Positions 1 to 10,735 of a DNA stretch of 64,000 nucleotides are shown one piece after another. Origin of the DNA: Valencia hispanica. Lineage: Eukaryota; Chordata; Actinopteri; Cyprinodontiformes; Valenciidae. Location of the stretch: NCBI GenBank assembly GCA_963556495.2, contig OY747710.1, positions 39,567,000 to 39,630,999 of the forward strand, in the 5' to 3' direction. The notes below the pieces were generated by a model. That model was not told the origin of the DNA. It was given only the letters and a program-made list of their open reading frames with translations, and searched no databases. How positions within the stretch are numbered: the stretch's first letter is position 1; each line of letters starts with the position of its first letter. The translations under genes were made by a program, and so were the position numbers.

Positions 1-1340
1 AACTAAAGCTGAAAATCATCTACATTCATATCATACCTTCTGCTTTCCTTACACGTTGATTCCTGATTAACTCCGGATCCAAACATTGACCTCTTATTTA
101 TTTATAAACCTTCCTTCACAGATTCTCAGTCCTTTCCATTAAATGTTGATTATATCGAAAATATTGCTTAGTTGTTATCGCTCGTTATCACATGCTGTAT
201 GTAAAATGGTGACACACAACAGGAATCGGAGAAATCTCCTGCTGCCGAAGAGGAAAACAAAACAACAACAAAGAAACGCAGAGCAATCTGGAGGGTAATA
301 CAACTGACAACCGAAGCGCAATGTTTATGTCATTAATGTTTCTCTGTCTATCTCTGCTGTTGTGCAGAAGTGCAATCCTATAATTACAGGCAACACAAAC
401 GACAAATTCTAATGTATGATATGTCAATGCGTCAAAATAGGTTTCCTGCTTTTCAGATGTAGATGAATACGGAAACGCTTTGCATGCATAACTACTGTAT
501 GAAAACTTCAATAAAGCCAGAGCATAAACATTTATTGTATGAACTGAAGTACCACATATGGTGTGTCTTATGAGAATATAGGCTAGTCCTAATGTATTCT
601 GTTGTAATTGTTTATTATGTGCTGGATAATTGAAAATGACTTGCAGGCTAAGCCTCCCACCCCCACCTCCCTCCAAATGCAAATATATGTTATGCCCGTG
701 CCAGTATCCAGGGAGTTTGGTTCACTGTGAATGTGTGTATAGGACTGTACTGCTGTAACTTTCCGACTGTGATCTACCCATTTCTTTCATTTTACACCAG
801 TCTTTCAAATGATTTTAAATTTTACCATGACTAGACTCATCACATAGCAACATATGTAAAAAAAAAAAGAAAAAAAAGGAGGCACATTTAAAAGATTGTG
901 GGTACTGTGGGGATGTCCGAGTAGCACCACTGACCTTCAGCATGAAATGTAAAGTGTCTGATGCCTCTGGTCTGTTTGGAGGGGCTTTCTCTCTTTCGAA
1001 GATGGACAGCCATGCATTATTGATTACAAAACACTACTGGAATGCTATTTCATCTTTCAAGCCCCGGCTGACTGAGAGCTGAGCTTTATTTTAAAATAGT
1101 TCAGGTTTTTTTTTGTGCATGTGTGTCCTCGCATATATCCTTCTCTGTGGTATTGAAGTTATCCCCCCCCCCCAAATCATCACTCTTTCTCATCGTTACT
1201 GCACCATGTGGGATGTGGATAAGCAGGTACATCTACTTTTTTTTTCTCCTCTTCCAAGCTGACATAATACGCCCCCAAGCTTGCACAAGGCCATATTCAC
1301 AGATATGCAAAGACAAGTCACTCTACAGAGGGTGGACAAT
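1..1340. other. Upstream intergenic DNA, no gene recognised
   Basis: I see no exon, RNA gene or named repeat here. A 164-codon open frame on the minus strand at 188-682 has no domain, no composition bias typical of a protein and no neighbouring splice signals, so I treat it as chance. Poly-A (858-878) and poly-C/poly-T tracts are the only obvious low-complexity parts. Confidence 0.5.
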
Positions 1341-1341
1341 T

Positions 1342-1560
1342 ATTAGGTGAGTTGCATTTATGAGCATTCATTTTATTTTTTAACAGCTACAGAACTCTCA
1401 GTCAGTCCAAAATATTACTTAAACCCTTATCTAAATATTTGAAAACCTAAAGTGATGTCTTGGCTTTCTTAGGAGAAAATAGATGTGAGCCGGTTGTTTG
1501 TAAAGCATAAAGAGAAATGGACATTTTCCCATCTCACTTGTTTATTTTTACGTATTAAAG
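1342..1560. repeat. Fragment resembling a common fish DNA-transposon/MITE
   Basis: The stretch opens with acaattattaggtgagttg and continues with text about a cttggctttcttagg core that I recognise from a dispersed fish repeat. There is no coding capacity. Ends and target duplication are not clear, so family assignment is weak. Confidence 0.35.
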
Positions 1561-1745
1561 TGATGATAACAAACAACTTAACAATTCCGCATGTCTAAAA
1601 TTACAAAAGATAAATCGGTGGCCAATGCAGATATGCTTGTTTTCAGTAACAGTCACAAGGCTTTCATTTATAGAGTCTTTCAGTTTCTTGACGACCAAGA
1701 ATTGCGCAGCAACCATTCGATGTCCAGAGAAGTGGACTTGTATCC

Positions 1746-1910
1746 ATCCATCCATTCACTTATCCTTTCAGGGTTGTGGGAAGACTGGTGCCTATCTTCA
1801 GCGGTTATTGGGCGAGACGCAGCGTACTTTATGGACAGGTCGCCAGTCCATCACAGGACAGCTCAGAGACCCACAGGGCAGAAAACCATGGACACACACT
1901 CAGACCTAAG
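1746..1910 (-). repeat. Dispersed fish repeat, TCCA-tailed family (copy 1)
   Basis: A tccatccatcc tract is followed by a conserved block (ctggtgcctatcttcagcgg, then caggtcgccagtccatcaca) that is very common in teleost genomes. The same block occurs at about 46090-46200 in this orientation and in the opposite orientation at 10256-10735. It is non-coding. I can name the pattern but not its official family. Confidence 0.6.
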
Positions 1911-2084
1911 TACAAACTTGGTCTTTCAAGAAAAACACTGTCTTTAAATATTTCTTGATGTTTTAGCATATGTGTCTTCTTCAGCGGTGGTTGAGTTTCA
2001 GCCTTCTGTACCTTGACCATGTCTCTTTGAGTAAGGAACACCAAGTTACAATTATACAATATTGTAGCACTGGAGCATGCCTAT

Positions 2085-2190
2085 GCACTCAAGCCTCAAC
2101 TCTGATACCCCTAAATAAAATCCAGTGAAACAAATTGCCTTCACTTAATTAGCAAATAGATATAGATTTAACTTAAGTATAAAACCACCT
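2085..2190 (+). repeat. Short Tc1-like relic
   Basis: The text tgatacccctaaataaaatc and the following atagat...cttaagtataaaaccacct match the subterminal leader that precedes the transposase ORF in several fish Tc1-like families. The same leader recurs at about 30335-30370. Only this sliver is present. Confidence 0.45.
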
Positions 2191-2214
2191 CCTGGTGATC
2201 CAAATCCCAATAAG

Positions 2215-2645
2215 CGCATATAAAAAATGGAAACCAGAATTATATCTAGGCTATACAAAAAATTGAAGAGAAACACACACTCCACCAAATACATCTAAGG
2301 AAAATGGGAATTGGAACTTGACATGGAAATTACTGATGTGGACTTGCCAAACATGTGGAGAATGCATATCACATCAACAAATTCACTGTTATGGAGCGAA
2401 TTCTGGAAAAATTTGTTTCGGTTTTTTTTCCTCACCCAAGGTTAAGAGTAAATACTTAAACAAAAATCCAACATACTGGTGGGATTGTGTGGTACTAAAT
2501 GCAGACCACACCCATTTATTTGGAAAATGTGTTAAAACAACGTCATTTTGGAAGGGATTACACTATGCATCAACGAAAAAACTTGGTTATGACATACCTA
2601 TGACATGTACTATTTTATATTTGTGTAATTTAACAGAACAAAATA
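2215..2645 (+). mobile_element. L1-type LINE ORF2 C-terminal relic, part 1
   Basis: The + strand encodes, with several frameshifts, pieces typical of the end of L1 ORF2: an N-S-L-L-W-S-E-F-W segment near 2380, a KSKYLNKNPTYWW stretch near 2455, and a Cys/His-rich C...ADHTHLF..C...FWK motif at about 2485-2560. The relic stops abruptly at a TA where a Tc1-like element begins and resumes after that element at 4005. It is a dead fragment. I am fairly sure of the L1 assignment because the motif order on both sides of the insertion matches. Confidence 0.7.
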
Positions 2646-4004
2646 CAGTGGCTTGCAAAATTTTTCGGCCCCCTTGAATTTCTTCGCATTTTGTCACATT
2701 ACAGCCACAAACATGAATCAATTTTATTGGAATTCCACGTGAAAGACCAATACAAAGTGGTGTACACGTGAGAAGTGGAACGAAAATCATTCATGATTCC
2801 GAACATTTTTTACAAATAAATAACTGAAAAGTGGGGTGTGCGTAATTATTCAGCCCCCTGAGTCAATACTTTGTTGAACCACCTTTTGCTGCAATTCCAG
2901 CTGCCAGTCTTTTAGGGTATGTCTCTACCAGCTTTGCACATCTACAGACTGAAATTCTTGCCCATTCTTCTTTGCAAAACAGCTCCAGCTCAGTCAGATT
3001 AGATGGACAGCGTTTGTGAACAGCAGTTTTCAGATCTTGCCACAGATTCTCGATTGGATTTAGATCTGGACTTTGACTGGGCCATTCTAACACATGGATA
3101 TGTTTTGTTTTAAACCATTCCATTGTTGCCCTGGCTTTATGTTTAGGGTCGTTGTCCTGCTGGAAGGTGAACCTCCGCCCCAGTCTCAAGTCTTTTGCAG
3201 ACTCCAAGAGGTTTTCTTCCAAGATTGCCCTGTATTTGGCTCCATCCATCTTCCCATCCAACTCTGACCAGCTTCCCTGTCCCTGCTGAAGAGAAGCACC
3301 CCCAGAGCAGGATGCTGCCACCACCATATTTGACAGTGGGGATGGTGTGTTCAGAGTGATGTGCAGTGTTAGTTTTCCGCCACACAGCGTTTTGCATTTT
3401 GGCCAAAAAGTTCCATCTTGGTCTGATCTGACCAGAGTACCTTCTTCCACATGTTTGCTGTCCCCCCCACATGGCTTGTGGCAAACTGCAAACGGGACTT
3501 CTTATGGTTTTCTTTTAACAATGGCTTTCTTCTTGCCACTCTTCCATAAAGGCCAACTTTGTGCAGTGGACAGATTCCCCCACCTGAGCTGTAGATCTCT
3601 GCAGCTCATGTAGAGTCACCATGGGCCTCTTGTTGGTGTTGTTGCTCCCAACATTCTCTTAGACAACCTCTGAGGCCGTCACAGGGCAGCTGTATTTGTA
3701 CTGACATTAGATTACACACAGGTCTACTCTATTTAGTCATTAGCACTCATCAGACAATGTCTGTGGGCAACTGACTGCACTCAGACCAAAGGGGGCTGAA
3801 TAATTACGCACACCCCACTTTTCAGTTATTCATTTGTAAAAAAATGTTTGGAATCATGTATGATTTTCGTTCCACTTCTCACGTGTACACCACTTTGTAT
3901 TGGTCTTTCACGTGGAATTCCAATAAAATTGATTCATGTTTGTGGCTGTAATGTGACAAAATGTGGAAAAGTTCAAGGAGGCCGAATACTTTTGCAAGCC
4001 ACTC
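2646..4004 (-). mobile_element. Tc1-like transposon, internally deleted, with long TIRs
   Basis: The element runs from cagtggcttgcaaaa to ttttgcaagccactc and is flanked by TA on both sides (2644-2645 and 4005-4006). Left (2646-2861) and right (3791-4004) inverted repeats are about 214 bp and look about 95% identical by eye. The decayed transposase lies between them on the minus strand and lacks the N-terminal DNA-binding part. It sits inside an L1 relic, so it inserted after the L1 copy had landed. Confidence 0.88.
2863..3484 (-). pseudogene. Tc1-like transposase, 5'-truncated and frameshifted
   Basis: Two overlapping minus-strand frames together give a Tc1 catalytic domain. One shows [17 protein letters not shown]. 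The other shows [11 protein letters not shown] with the second catalytic Asp, [15 protein letters not shown] with the Glu, and ends at the family's usual KGGSTKY-stop. The helix-turn-helix N-terminus and the first catalytic Asp region are missing or broken and the frame changes near 3200. Intact relatives are about 340 residues; about 200 are readable here. It cannot encode an active enzyme. Confidence 0.85.
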
Positions 4005-4270
4005 TACATATGGACAAGATAGATATTTAGTTAAGATATTACTTATAGAAGGCTATCACAAGGAGATGGGGAAAAGAAGAATCCTCGACGGTGGACCAAT
4101 GGATCCCAGTTGTGGAGGAAATCCATACCATGGAAAAACTGATGCACCGTTTTAGACCGCAGGAAATGCACCAAAAAGAAAAATGGGAAAAATGAACAAT
4201 ATACAAATTGGAACAGCGACAAGAATACCAGTACAATCACCAATAATGCCAGATAATGAGAAATGTAAAT
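4005..4270 (+). mobile_element. L1-type LINE ORF2 C-terminal relic, part 2
   Basis: After the Tc1-like insertion the L1 text resumes: DRYLVKILLIEG, then a W-x-Q-L-W-R-K-S-I-P-W-K segment and an E-K-W-x-K-x-x-x-Y-K-like tail spread over two frames. In L1 ORF2 these motifs follow directly on those at 2215-2645, so the two pieces were once contiguous. Confidence 0.68.
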
Positions 4271-4439
4271 ATTGGCTTAAAAGTAACTCGCTCCTGTTAT
4301 GTTCCATTGTTATCTCTGTTTTGGAATTGAAGTATTAATTCCTTCTGTCAGAGTGGTATAAAAAACGCAAATAAAAAACTAAAGTGAAAAAACTCCTGGG
4401 CCTTAGAGGTTTGACGTAGGGTCTCACAAAACCCCATTT

Positions 4440-4747
4440 AATCTATCATCTGAGAATGAGAAGAGCATGGCACAGCTGAAAACCAACCAAGACATTGCCT
4501 TCCAACTAAACTGACAGGCCACAAAAGAATAGGATTTATTCAGAGTGGCATCAAAGAGGCCCATGGTATCTCTGGAGGAGCAGCAGAGATTCACATCTCA
4601 TCTCACAGGTGAGAGACCTGTGTCCACAGGACAAGTACTAGTGGTGACCTACATAAATCTGGTCCTAGTGGAAAGGTCATAAGAAAACCATAAAATCCCC
4701 TGCCTGCTGTTTCCCACGAACAGAATACTTTAAACAAGGGTCCTTCC
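4440..4747 (+). mobile_element. Tc1-like transposon relic, left part
   Basis: Degenerate Tc1 transposase DNA on the + strand, including a block around ggaggagcagcagagattca that matches the region before the first catalytic Asp in related copies (compare 9640-9660). It ends at the 8-bp target duplication of the hAT element below and continues after it. No usable frame remains. Confidence 0.65.
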
Positions 4748-5302
4748 CAGAGGTGGGTAGCAACTAGTTACATTTGCTTGAGTAACGTTTTGAGTAGCTA
4801 ACTTTTAAGAGAAGCTTTACGACACCATACTTTTTACTTTTACTTGATTTATACGCAGAACCTTGTTTTTCTAATGTAATTTCTGTTTAGCTCATTGTTG
4901 CACTTTGAGATCAGGTAAATATACAGTAAACACCATACACTTTCACAGGAATAACTTTTTATCTTGTTCCAAGATATATATTTACAATACTATAATTATT
5001 GGTTGAAAAGAGTTTGTTCTGCTCAAAATGTGTTATTTTGTAAATGTGTGATTTTTGTTTTGATTTTGATCTTTAGAAATACCAGAATTGGGCTATAACT
5101 TTATATTTTTGTCTGTCTGATGACATCATTTTAGAACATTTTAAATCAGATATTACGCAAGTAGCCTTTTTACCAAATACTTTTTTACTCTTACTAGAGT
5201 AATTTCTAGGACAGCTACGTTTTACTTTTACTTGAGTAAAAATATGCTGAAGTAGTGCTACTCTTACTTGAGTACAATTTTTGGATACTCTACCCACCTA
5301 TG
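4748..5302. mobile_element. Non-autonomous hAT-type MITE with perfect 8-bp target duplication
   Basis: The 555-bp element starts with cagaggtgggtag and ends with ctacccacctatg, 12 of 13 positions inverted-complementary. It is flanked by identical 8-bp copies of gtccttcc (4740-4747 and 5303-5310), the target size of hAT transposons. Subterminal DNA repeats cttgagtaa and its complement. There is no ORF. Similar gaggtgggtag-ended repeats are abundant in fish. It interrupts a Tc1 relic whose frame joins across the duplication as a Ser-Asp-Glu motif. Confidence 0.85.
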
Positions 5303-5690
5303 GTCCTTCCTCAGATGAGACCTATGCTGAATAATTTTTTACCTACGTACAAATGCTGGTTCAACGATAGTGAGGGTTGTTGGAAAGATCCAGAAAGAAC
5401 ACAACAAAAGAACAAAAGCTCCAAACATACAACCAGAGCTGAGGTGGAAAAATGTAGATAAAAGTAATTTCATGTTGCTAAAGTTGGACAGTCAAATCCA
5501 GATAAAAATCCAATGGAGAATATTTGGCAAGACCTTAAGATTGTGGTTCACAGACACTCTCCATCCAGTTAAGCAGTCAACTTGGATGCAAGACTTTGTG
5601 TGATTCTGTTACATAAAAATCTAAATGAAATGCAGTATAGTTCGTGGTTGTAATATGACAACATGTAAACAAGTTTAAAGCTTACTTTAG
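5303..5690 (+). mobile_element. Tc1-like transposon relic, right part
   Basis: Continues the relic interrupted at 4748. It starts with tcagatgagacc (the S-D-E of the first catalytic Asp), then near 5490-5560 gives a Q-S-N-P-D-K-N-P-M-E-N-I-W-Q-D-L-K stretch, the Tc1 Glu motif, and near 5640 a TIR-like gtggttgtaatatgacaac. Frames are broken. Confidence 0.7.
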
Positions 5691-7189
5691 TAAGTGTTTT
5701 CGTGGCTCAGAGGCCACTAAAAAAGGGAGACACACCATGTATATGGAATGCAAATATTGAATGTAAATTTATTCCTCACAAACTAAGGTTAAAAGCAAAG
5801 CTTCTTATAGGAAGTGTGAAAATCACTGAGATCAATGGTTTGCTGTGTGGATGAGTGGAGAATCTATGTGTAAATGTTGTAATCTGCAGTTAAAATGACC
5901 TAGAAAGCTAAATGTTGCAGTGCACCAGTGGAGGAGAGCAAAGACAAGTTAGTTAGGCATCAGGCTTTGGAAAACCAAGGGCGTTGCAGGTCATTAGGTC
6001 TCCCATATCAGTAATCAGCCCACAAGGGTCCTGCAGGGGTCAAGACCCTAGCAATTGCATACATTGGAATACCCTTAAAATGTTTATTTACCAAACCTCA
6101 GATAAAAGGCACATTATGTTCCAAATGTTTTGCAAGTGAATGATACATATGTACATTTTTGCATATTTATTACTGTATACAGGTTTGATGTTGTATTAAA
6201 GTGAGACATTTCAAAATAAAAGTAACTTTTTTTTTCAGAGACCGCAAGATTTTTTATTTTTCTACCAACAAGGCACAGAATCACGTTATCCAGGTAGCGT
6301 AGCTGAGTGATAAGCCTTACCTTCTCGGTCCCCAGTCTAGCAGGGCCACAAGGGAGAATCGTCATGGTGACCATGGCTGTCAGACGCTGTTAGCATGATT
6401 CCGAAGAATGATCAGCCTCATGGTTCCCGACAGCGCTCCCTGACAGCGCAGGGGGACACCGGGCCACACCTGGGAGGAGAAACGCTGGCAGGATGTGAAA
6501 TGTTATCGAACAAGGTTGCTCCAAGGGTCACATCAAGATCTGTCCCCCACCTGTCTCAACCATCATCAAGGGGCTCTTCAGTCACATTCTGAAACTGATA
6601 TTTACATACTGTGCAATGCATACAAATTAAAAATGATATATTTTCAAACTGTCATATCTTAAATCACACCAAACCATTTGTGTTTTAGGTCAGTTAGGAT
6701 ATACAATATTATCTGAATTTGCTAAGTACTGGAATAATGACAGACATTCTTTTACTACAAATTCTAAACTTTTCATACATTTCCTTGATATTTAGTGGTA
6801 TTGCCTTATAAACTGCACGACTGGGATCACACTGTACGAATTGGGCCGTCCTAGAGCTTTTCCTTCGTCGTAATAAGAATCGTGAAGAAAAATGGGGCGA
6901 TTCAAACATGTGATTTGCAGCTCCGTGGCCGTGCAGTGTGATGGGCTCCCCCACGGCTTATTCCGTGCTCGTACGATCAAAACAAGCCGTCGCGAGTCTT
7001 TAGGTACTGCCTCAAATTCTTTGACCACAGACTTCCATTGACCAGTGAATGACAATAAATGACGTTGGCTTTTGGCGTGTCCTGCAACAGCGAGACGTCC
7101 TGCAGTTAACCAACTGAAATCTTGGGCCGTTCAGTGTGACACACCTCTAGAGCTCTGTGGAGCTTGCACAGTGTGGCATGAGGCAGTCC
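5691..7189. other. Intergenic DNA, no gene recognised
   Basis: No exon or RNA gene is supported. 6290-6600 is a GC-richer island with no coding signal. Around 6820-7175 a short cagtgtga motif recurs in both orientations, which may mark a decayed MITE, but I cannot define ends. Confidence 0.4.
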
Positions 7190-7560
7190 TTTGAGACCGC
7201 CGCAAAATGCACAGTGGTAACTGGTCTTCAGATCAAATGCTTTGGGTCATGTACCACAAGGTTCTCACAATGGTTTGCCGGAATTTTGGTCCATTCCTCC
7301 TGACAAAAATGGCGTAACTGAGTCAGGTTTGTCGGCTGCCTTGCTCTCACACAACTTTTCAGCTCTGCCCACAAATTCACGACTGACATAAGGCCTTTTT
7401 TTCTTAAGCCAGTTTGTGATTAATTTGACTGTATGCTCACTCTCAATATCCATTTGTGCCAAAGCTTTGACTGTTGTTTCAGTGATTCCATGTTCTTTCC
7501 TCATGACGCACTAGCACGACATGATGCTGCCCACCAACGCACGTTCATCTCTGGTACGCA
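7190..7560 (-). mobile_element. Tc1-like transposase relic
   Basis: The minus strand reads ...TQLRHFCQEEWTKIPANHC in one frame, the C-terminal helix region of a Tc1-like transposase, followed upstream by decayed DNA. The plus text ttttggtccattcctcctga is a frequent signature of this repeat in fish. Only the 3' part of the transposase remains and no frame is intact. Confidence 0.6.
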
Positions 7561-9330
7561 GAAACCGTCTACCTCCCGTTTTGATGTTTTCATTTGAACA
7601 GGTGGAGAAGGTGGTCCTTTTAGATATCTGGAAGTTGTACCCTCAGTTGCTTCCTTGATGCCTTACCTGATTTCTTCCTATTTGTTCCATGATCTCACAC
7701 AAGGAAGCACTGGTTTTGATGTGCTGCCTTCTATTTACCTTAGATGTTGCAAATTGACCTATAAGAAGCTTACAAAGCCATAACATCACCATCTGGGATC
7801 CCCATATGGTTTAAGGGCATAGTTTGCTCTTTGTAAACTTTAAAGATTGAAGAAAGCAATCAAGAACTTTCTCTTGTGTTATTGTGGCATTTGGGAAATA
7901 ATTTGATAACTCCAGCAGACCTAACAGAGAAATCTTTTAGTCTGATATAATGTCAGACAGAGAAAAATAAAAACCTTATATGTCTTTTCATGTGGTGTAT
8001 GTAAATATCTGGTTTAAACTGTTGAGTACTTGTTCTGGATTTAGCCTTTATTTGAGTCTGGCTCAGGCTTTGTCTTCCACTGCATGAGACTGTAGAAAAT
8101 GATCATATAATACTAAATCTGAAAAAAAACAAAAATCAGGAATGACATCTTTCAGACAGGTAATGTTTCTTAGAACAGTCTTATGTCACTCAGGTACGAA
8201 AGTCTGGCGATAAATCTTTAATTGTGATGGTGTTTTATCACAGGATACCTCATCTGCAAAGTGCTGCAAACAAGCACCCCATTTCTGAGTCTGACTCACG
8301 TCTAGCCCTGGCCTGTGGAAAGAAACTAACCGGTATCGCTGATGTCAGGGGCAGCTGGTGACGCTCGTTAACATGAATGACAAGACGAGCAGAGGGACAC
8401 AACAACAGCTTGCTCACATGCTTTCCCTCTCTCAGCATGTTTTTCCCCAACATGAGATCAACACATCTCCAGTTGTTGGCGGCCCCACTCCCAGAGCTCA
8501 TGACAATCGCAATGATTGATCTCCCTCCTCTTGACTGCGGTGAGAGGGAAGAAAAGAACACCACAGCGCCAAAAGAAAAGGAAAAGGGAGGAAAGAGGGG
8601 TGTGAACAGTCCCACAAGGTCAGAGGGATGTCCACCCTTTTGTTTTCAGCGGGCAGATCGGTGGCCCGTGCAGCCCATGGAGGGGGGAGGGGGGTGGGGG
8701 GTGGGAGGGTGTGCTAAAATAACCTGCGGCCCAGCCAGAGGAACAGATGTGCTCCCGAAATGAGCATGCTCTCAGCTGGTTACTTATTCACTAAGAGTGA
8801 AGCAGCTGACTTTACCTGTTTGGAAAATGAAAAACAAAAAGGAGGGGGGAGAAAACACAGACGAGAGTCACCTGTTGGTTCATCTCAGAGGGAAATGTTG
8901 CTGAGACAATCAGGCTCTAACAATGTGATTTATGTCCTGCAACATCCACATCCACACAACAGATGGGCGTCTATTTATGGCCATGATTGCATGCTCAAGT
9001 TGCATTTTTGTGTGTCTAAGCATTTTTTTTTCTTCTTCTTCAAAGGATGCTAGTGTAATACAGGCTTCACAGCATCTGATTGAGTGGGTCTTGAACATAT
9101 TGCTAACATTCAAGAAGTGAAATGAAATTTGACAACCAGATTTGTGGAACTTTTTTAGCGTTGAAATATTATCTCTCAATCAATGCCACCCCATCCTGTG
9201 CTATTCAAATATGTAAATATGAGGGCTGCCGAAAAAAAAAAAAAAGTCAATTTGCATTCTGCCCCCATTTCCTGATACACCTGGAAAAAAAATCAAGTGC
9301 AATCAGACGTCTTAAAGAAGTCATGAAGTT
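7561..9330. other. Upstream intergenic DNA with a non-repetitive stretch
   Basis: I see no exon. The part from about 8240 to 8900 looks unique and less AT-rich than its surroundings and contains a caatgattgatc segment of the kind bound by PBX/HOX factors, so it may be a conserved non-coding element of the downstream gene. This is a guess from composition only. Confidence 0.35.
8679..8709 (+). other. G-quadruplex-forming G tract
   Basis: Six guanine runs of 3-6 bases separated by single A or T bases occur within about 30 bp on the + strand. This satisfies the usual four-run G-quadruplex rule several times over. It lies about 3.3 kb upstream of the zinc-finger start codon. Confidence 0.75.
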
Positions 9331-9334
9331 AGTA

Positions 9335-10185
9335 AATGAAACCAGTTGTTCTGTGAAGGCCTCAGGGATTTGTTGGAGAGCATTAGCGAACAAACAGCAT
9401 CACGAAGACCAAGGAACACAGCAGACAGGTCAGGGATACATCTGTGGAAATGTTTAAAGGGTTGTTAGGTAATGAAGCTTTTAACATCTGATGGAGCACT
9501 GCTCAATCCATCATCCAGAAATCGAAGGAGTAGGACACTACCAAAACATACAGTAGCCGATCATCTAATCTGACAAGACATGCCAAGAAGAGCATTAATG
9601 AAGCTACATAGAGGTCCATGGTAACTCTGGAGGAGCTACAGAGATCCAAAGCTCAAGTGGGAGAATCTGTCAACAGGCCTTTATGGAAGAGTTGCAAGAA
9701 GAACGCCACCGATGAAAGACGGTAAAAAGAAAGTTTGCAGGAAGGCTAACATTGGTCATGACAAACATGAGGAAGAAGGTGCTTTTCTCAAACTGTCCAC
9801 AAAATGATGTGGGTGGCAGAACATTTACACTGCACATCACCTAGAACGCACCACTCCCAAGTTGAAACATAGTGGTGGCAGTATCATGGTGTGGGGAGCT
9901 TTTTATTCAGCATGGACAGGGAAGCAGTTCCAAATTGACAGGAAGATGGATGGAGCTATGCACAGGGGCAATCATAGAAGAAAACCTGTTAGGAGCAGCA
10001 AAAGAGTTGAGATTGGGGTGGAGATTCAATTCCCAGCAGGACAACGACCCTAACCGTACAGACTGAGCAACGATGGATGGGTTTCAATTAATGCGTATTA
10101 TGTGTTAGAATGACAGACCTAAATTCAATTGACAATGTGCGGCAAGACTTGAAAGTTGATATTTGGAGATGCAGTGGGTCTCCTT
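9335..10185 (+). mobile_element. Tc1-like transposon relic
   Basis: Degenerate + strand transposase: the leader with a lone tctgtgaaggcctcaggga, the 9640 block shared with the 4440 relic, then SGGSIMVWGAF near 9880, GRWMELCTGAIIEENLL, FNSQQDNDP near 10035 and an N-V-R-Q-D-L-K segment near 10135. The catalytic core is readable only by switching frames, and terminal repeats were not found. Confidence 0.75.
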
Positions 10186-10255
10186 GATCTGTTTCACACA
10201 CACACAAAAAAAAAAAACAGTAACAAAGCTGATAGAGAGATGATTATTAGTACTT

Positions 10256-10735
10256 TTTGCCATTTTTGTATGTTCTCCCTGTGCATCTGCGGGTTCTGTT
10301 TGGGTATTCTAGCTTCCCCCAACAGTCCAAAGAAACACAGGACAGGTAAACTTGCCTCTGGTGAATTGCACCCTGCTTCTTGCCCACTGACTACTGGGGA
10401 CAGCCAGCATACTTTGATGATTCTGGCTATATTGTGGCAAAATGTAAAAAACAAAAAAACTTCAAGCGATACTTTTCCGATGTGGTAAAGGTAACCATGC
10501 AGCATATTTTCCTGCATACCATTTTGTTTACACACCCTTTGGACTTTTCTGTGTGGGGTTTTGCATTCATTGGTCTGCCTATGTATGTTTTACAAACACA
10601 CAACACTACACGTCAACATTGTTAACATTATTGACTGGCAAAATCACCTAGAGCGTACCCTTTCTCCATGTCCCCTAGCTGCCGCCTGGGGTAGACTCCA
10701 GCCACAGCAGCTCAGAGAATAGGATTCCTGAGCAG
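10256..10735 (+). repeat. Dispersed fish repeat, TCCA-tailed family (copy 2, opposite orientation)
   Basis: tatgttctccctgtgcatct, then ccaacagtccaaagaaacac, and later gggtagactccagcc are hallmark blocks of the same repeat family as 1746-1910, in reverse orientation. The middle (10430-10640) is unrecognisable and may be an insertion or drift. Confidence 0.55.

Noticed and set aside
188..682. 164-codon minus-strand open frame
   Set aside because: No domain, odd composition, no splice or promoter context, in upstream intergenic DNA.
2587..2790. 67-codon frame that recurs at 3848-4030
   Set aside because: Both lie in the inverted repeats of one Tc1-like element, so the similarity is repeat sequence and not a protein family.
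6290..6360. tRNA- or SINE-like start (gtagcgtagctgagtgataa)
   Set aside because: Resembles a tRNA A-box by chance, but no B-box, cloverleaf or 3' tail could be found.
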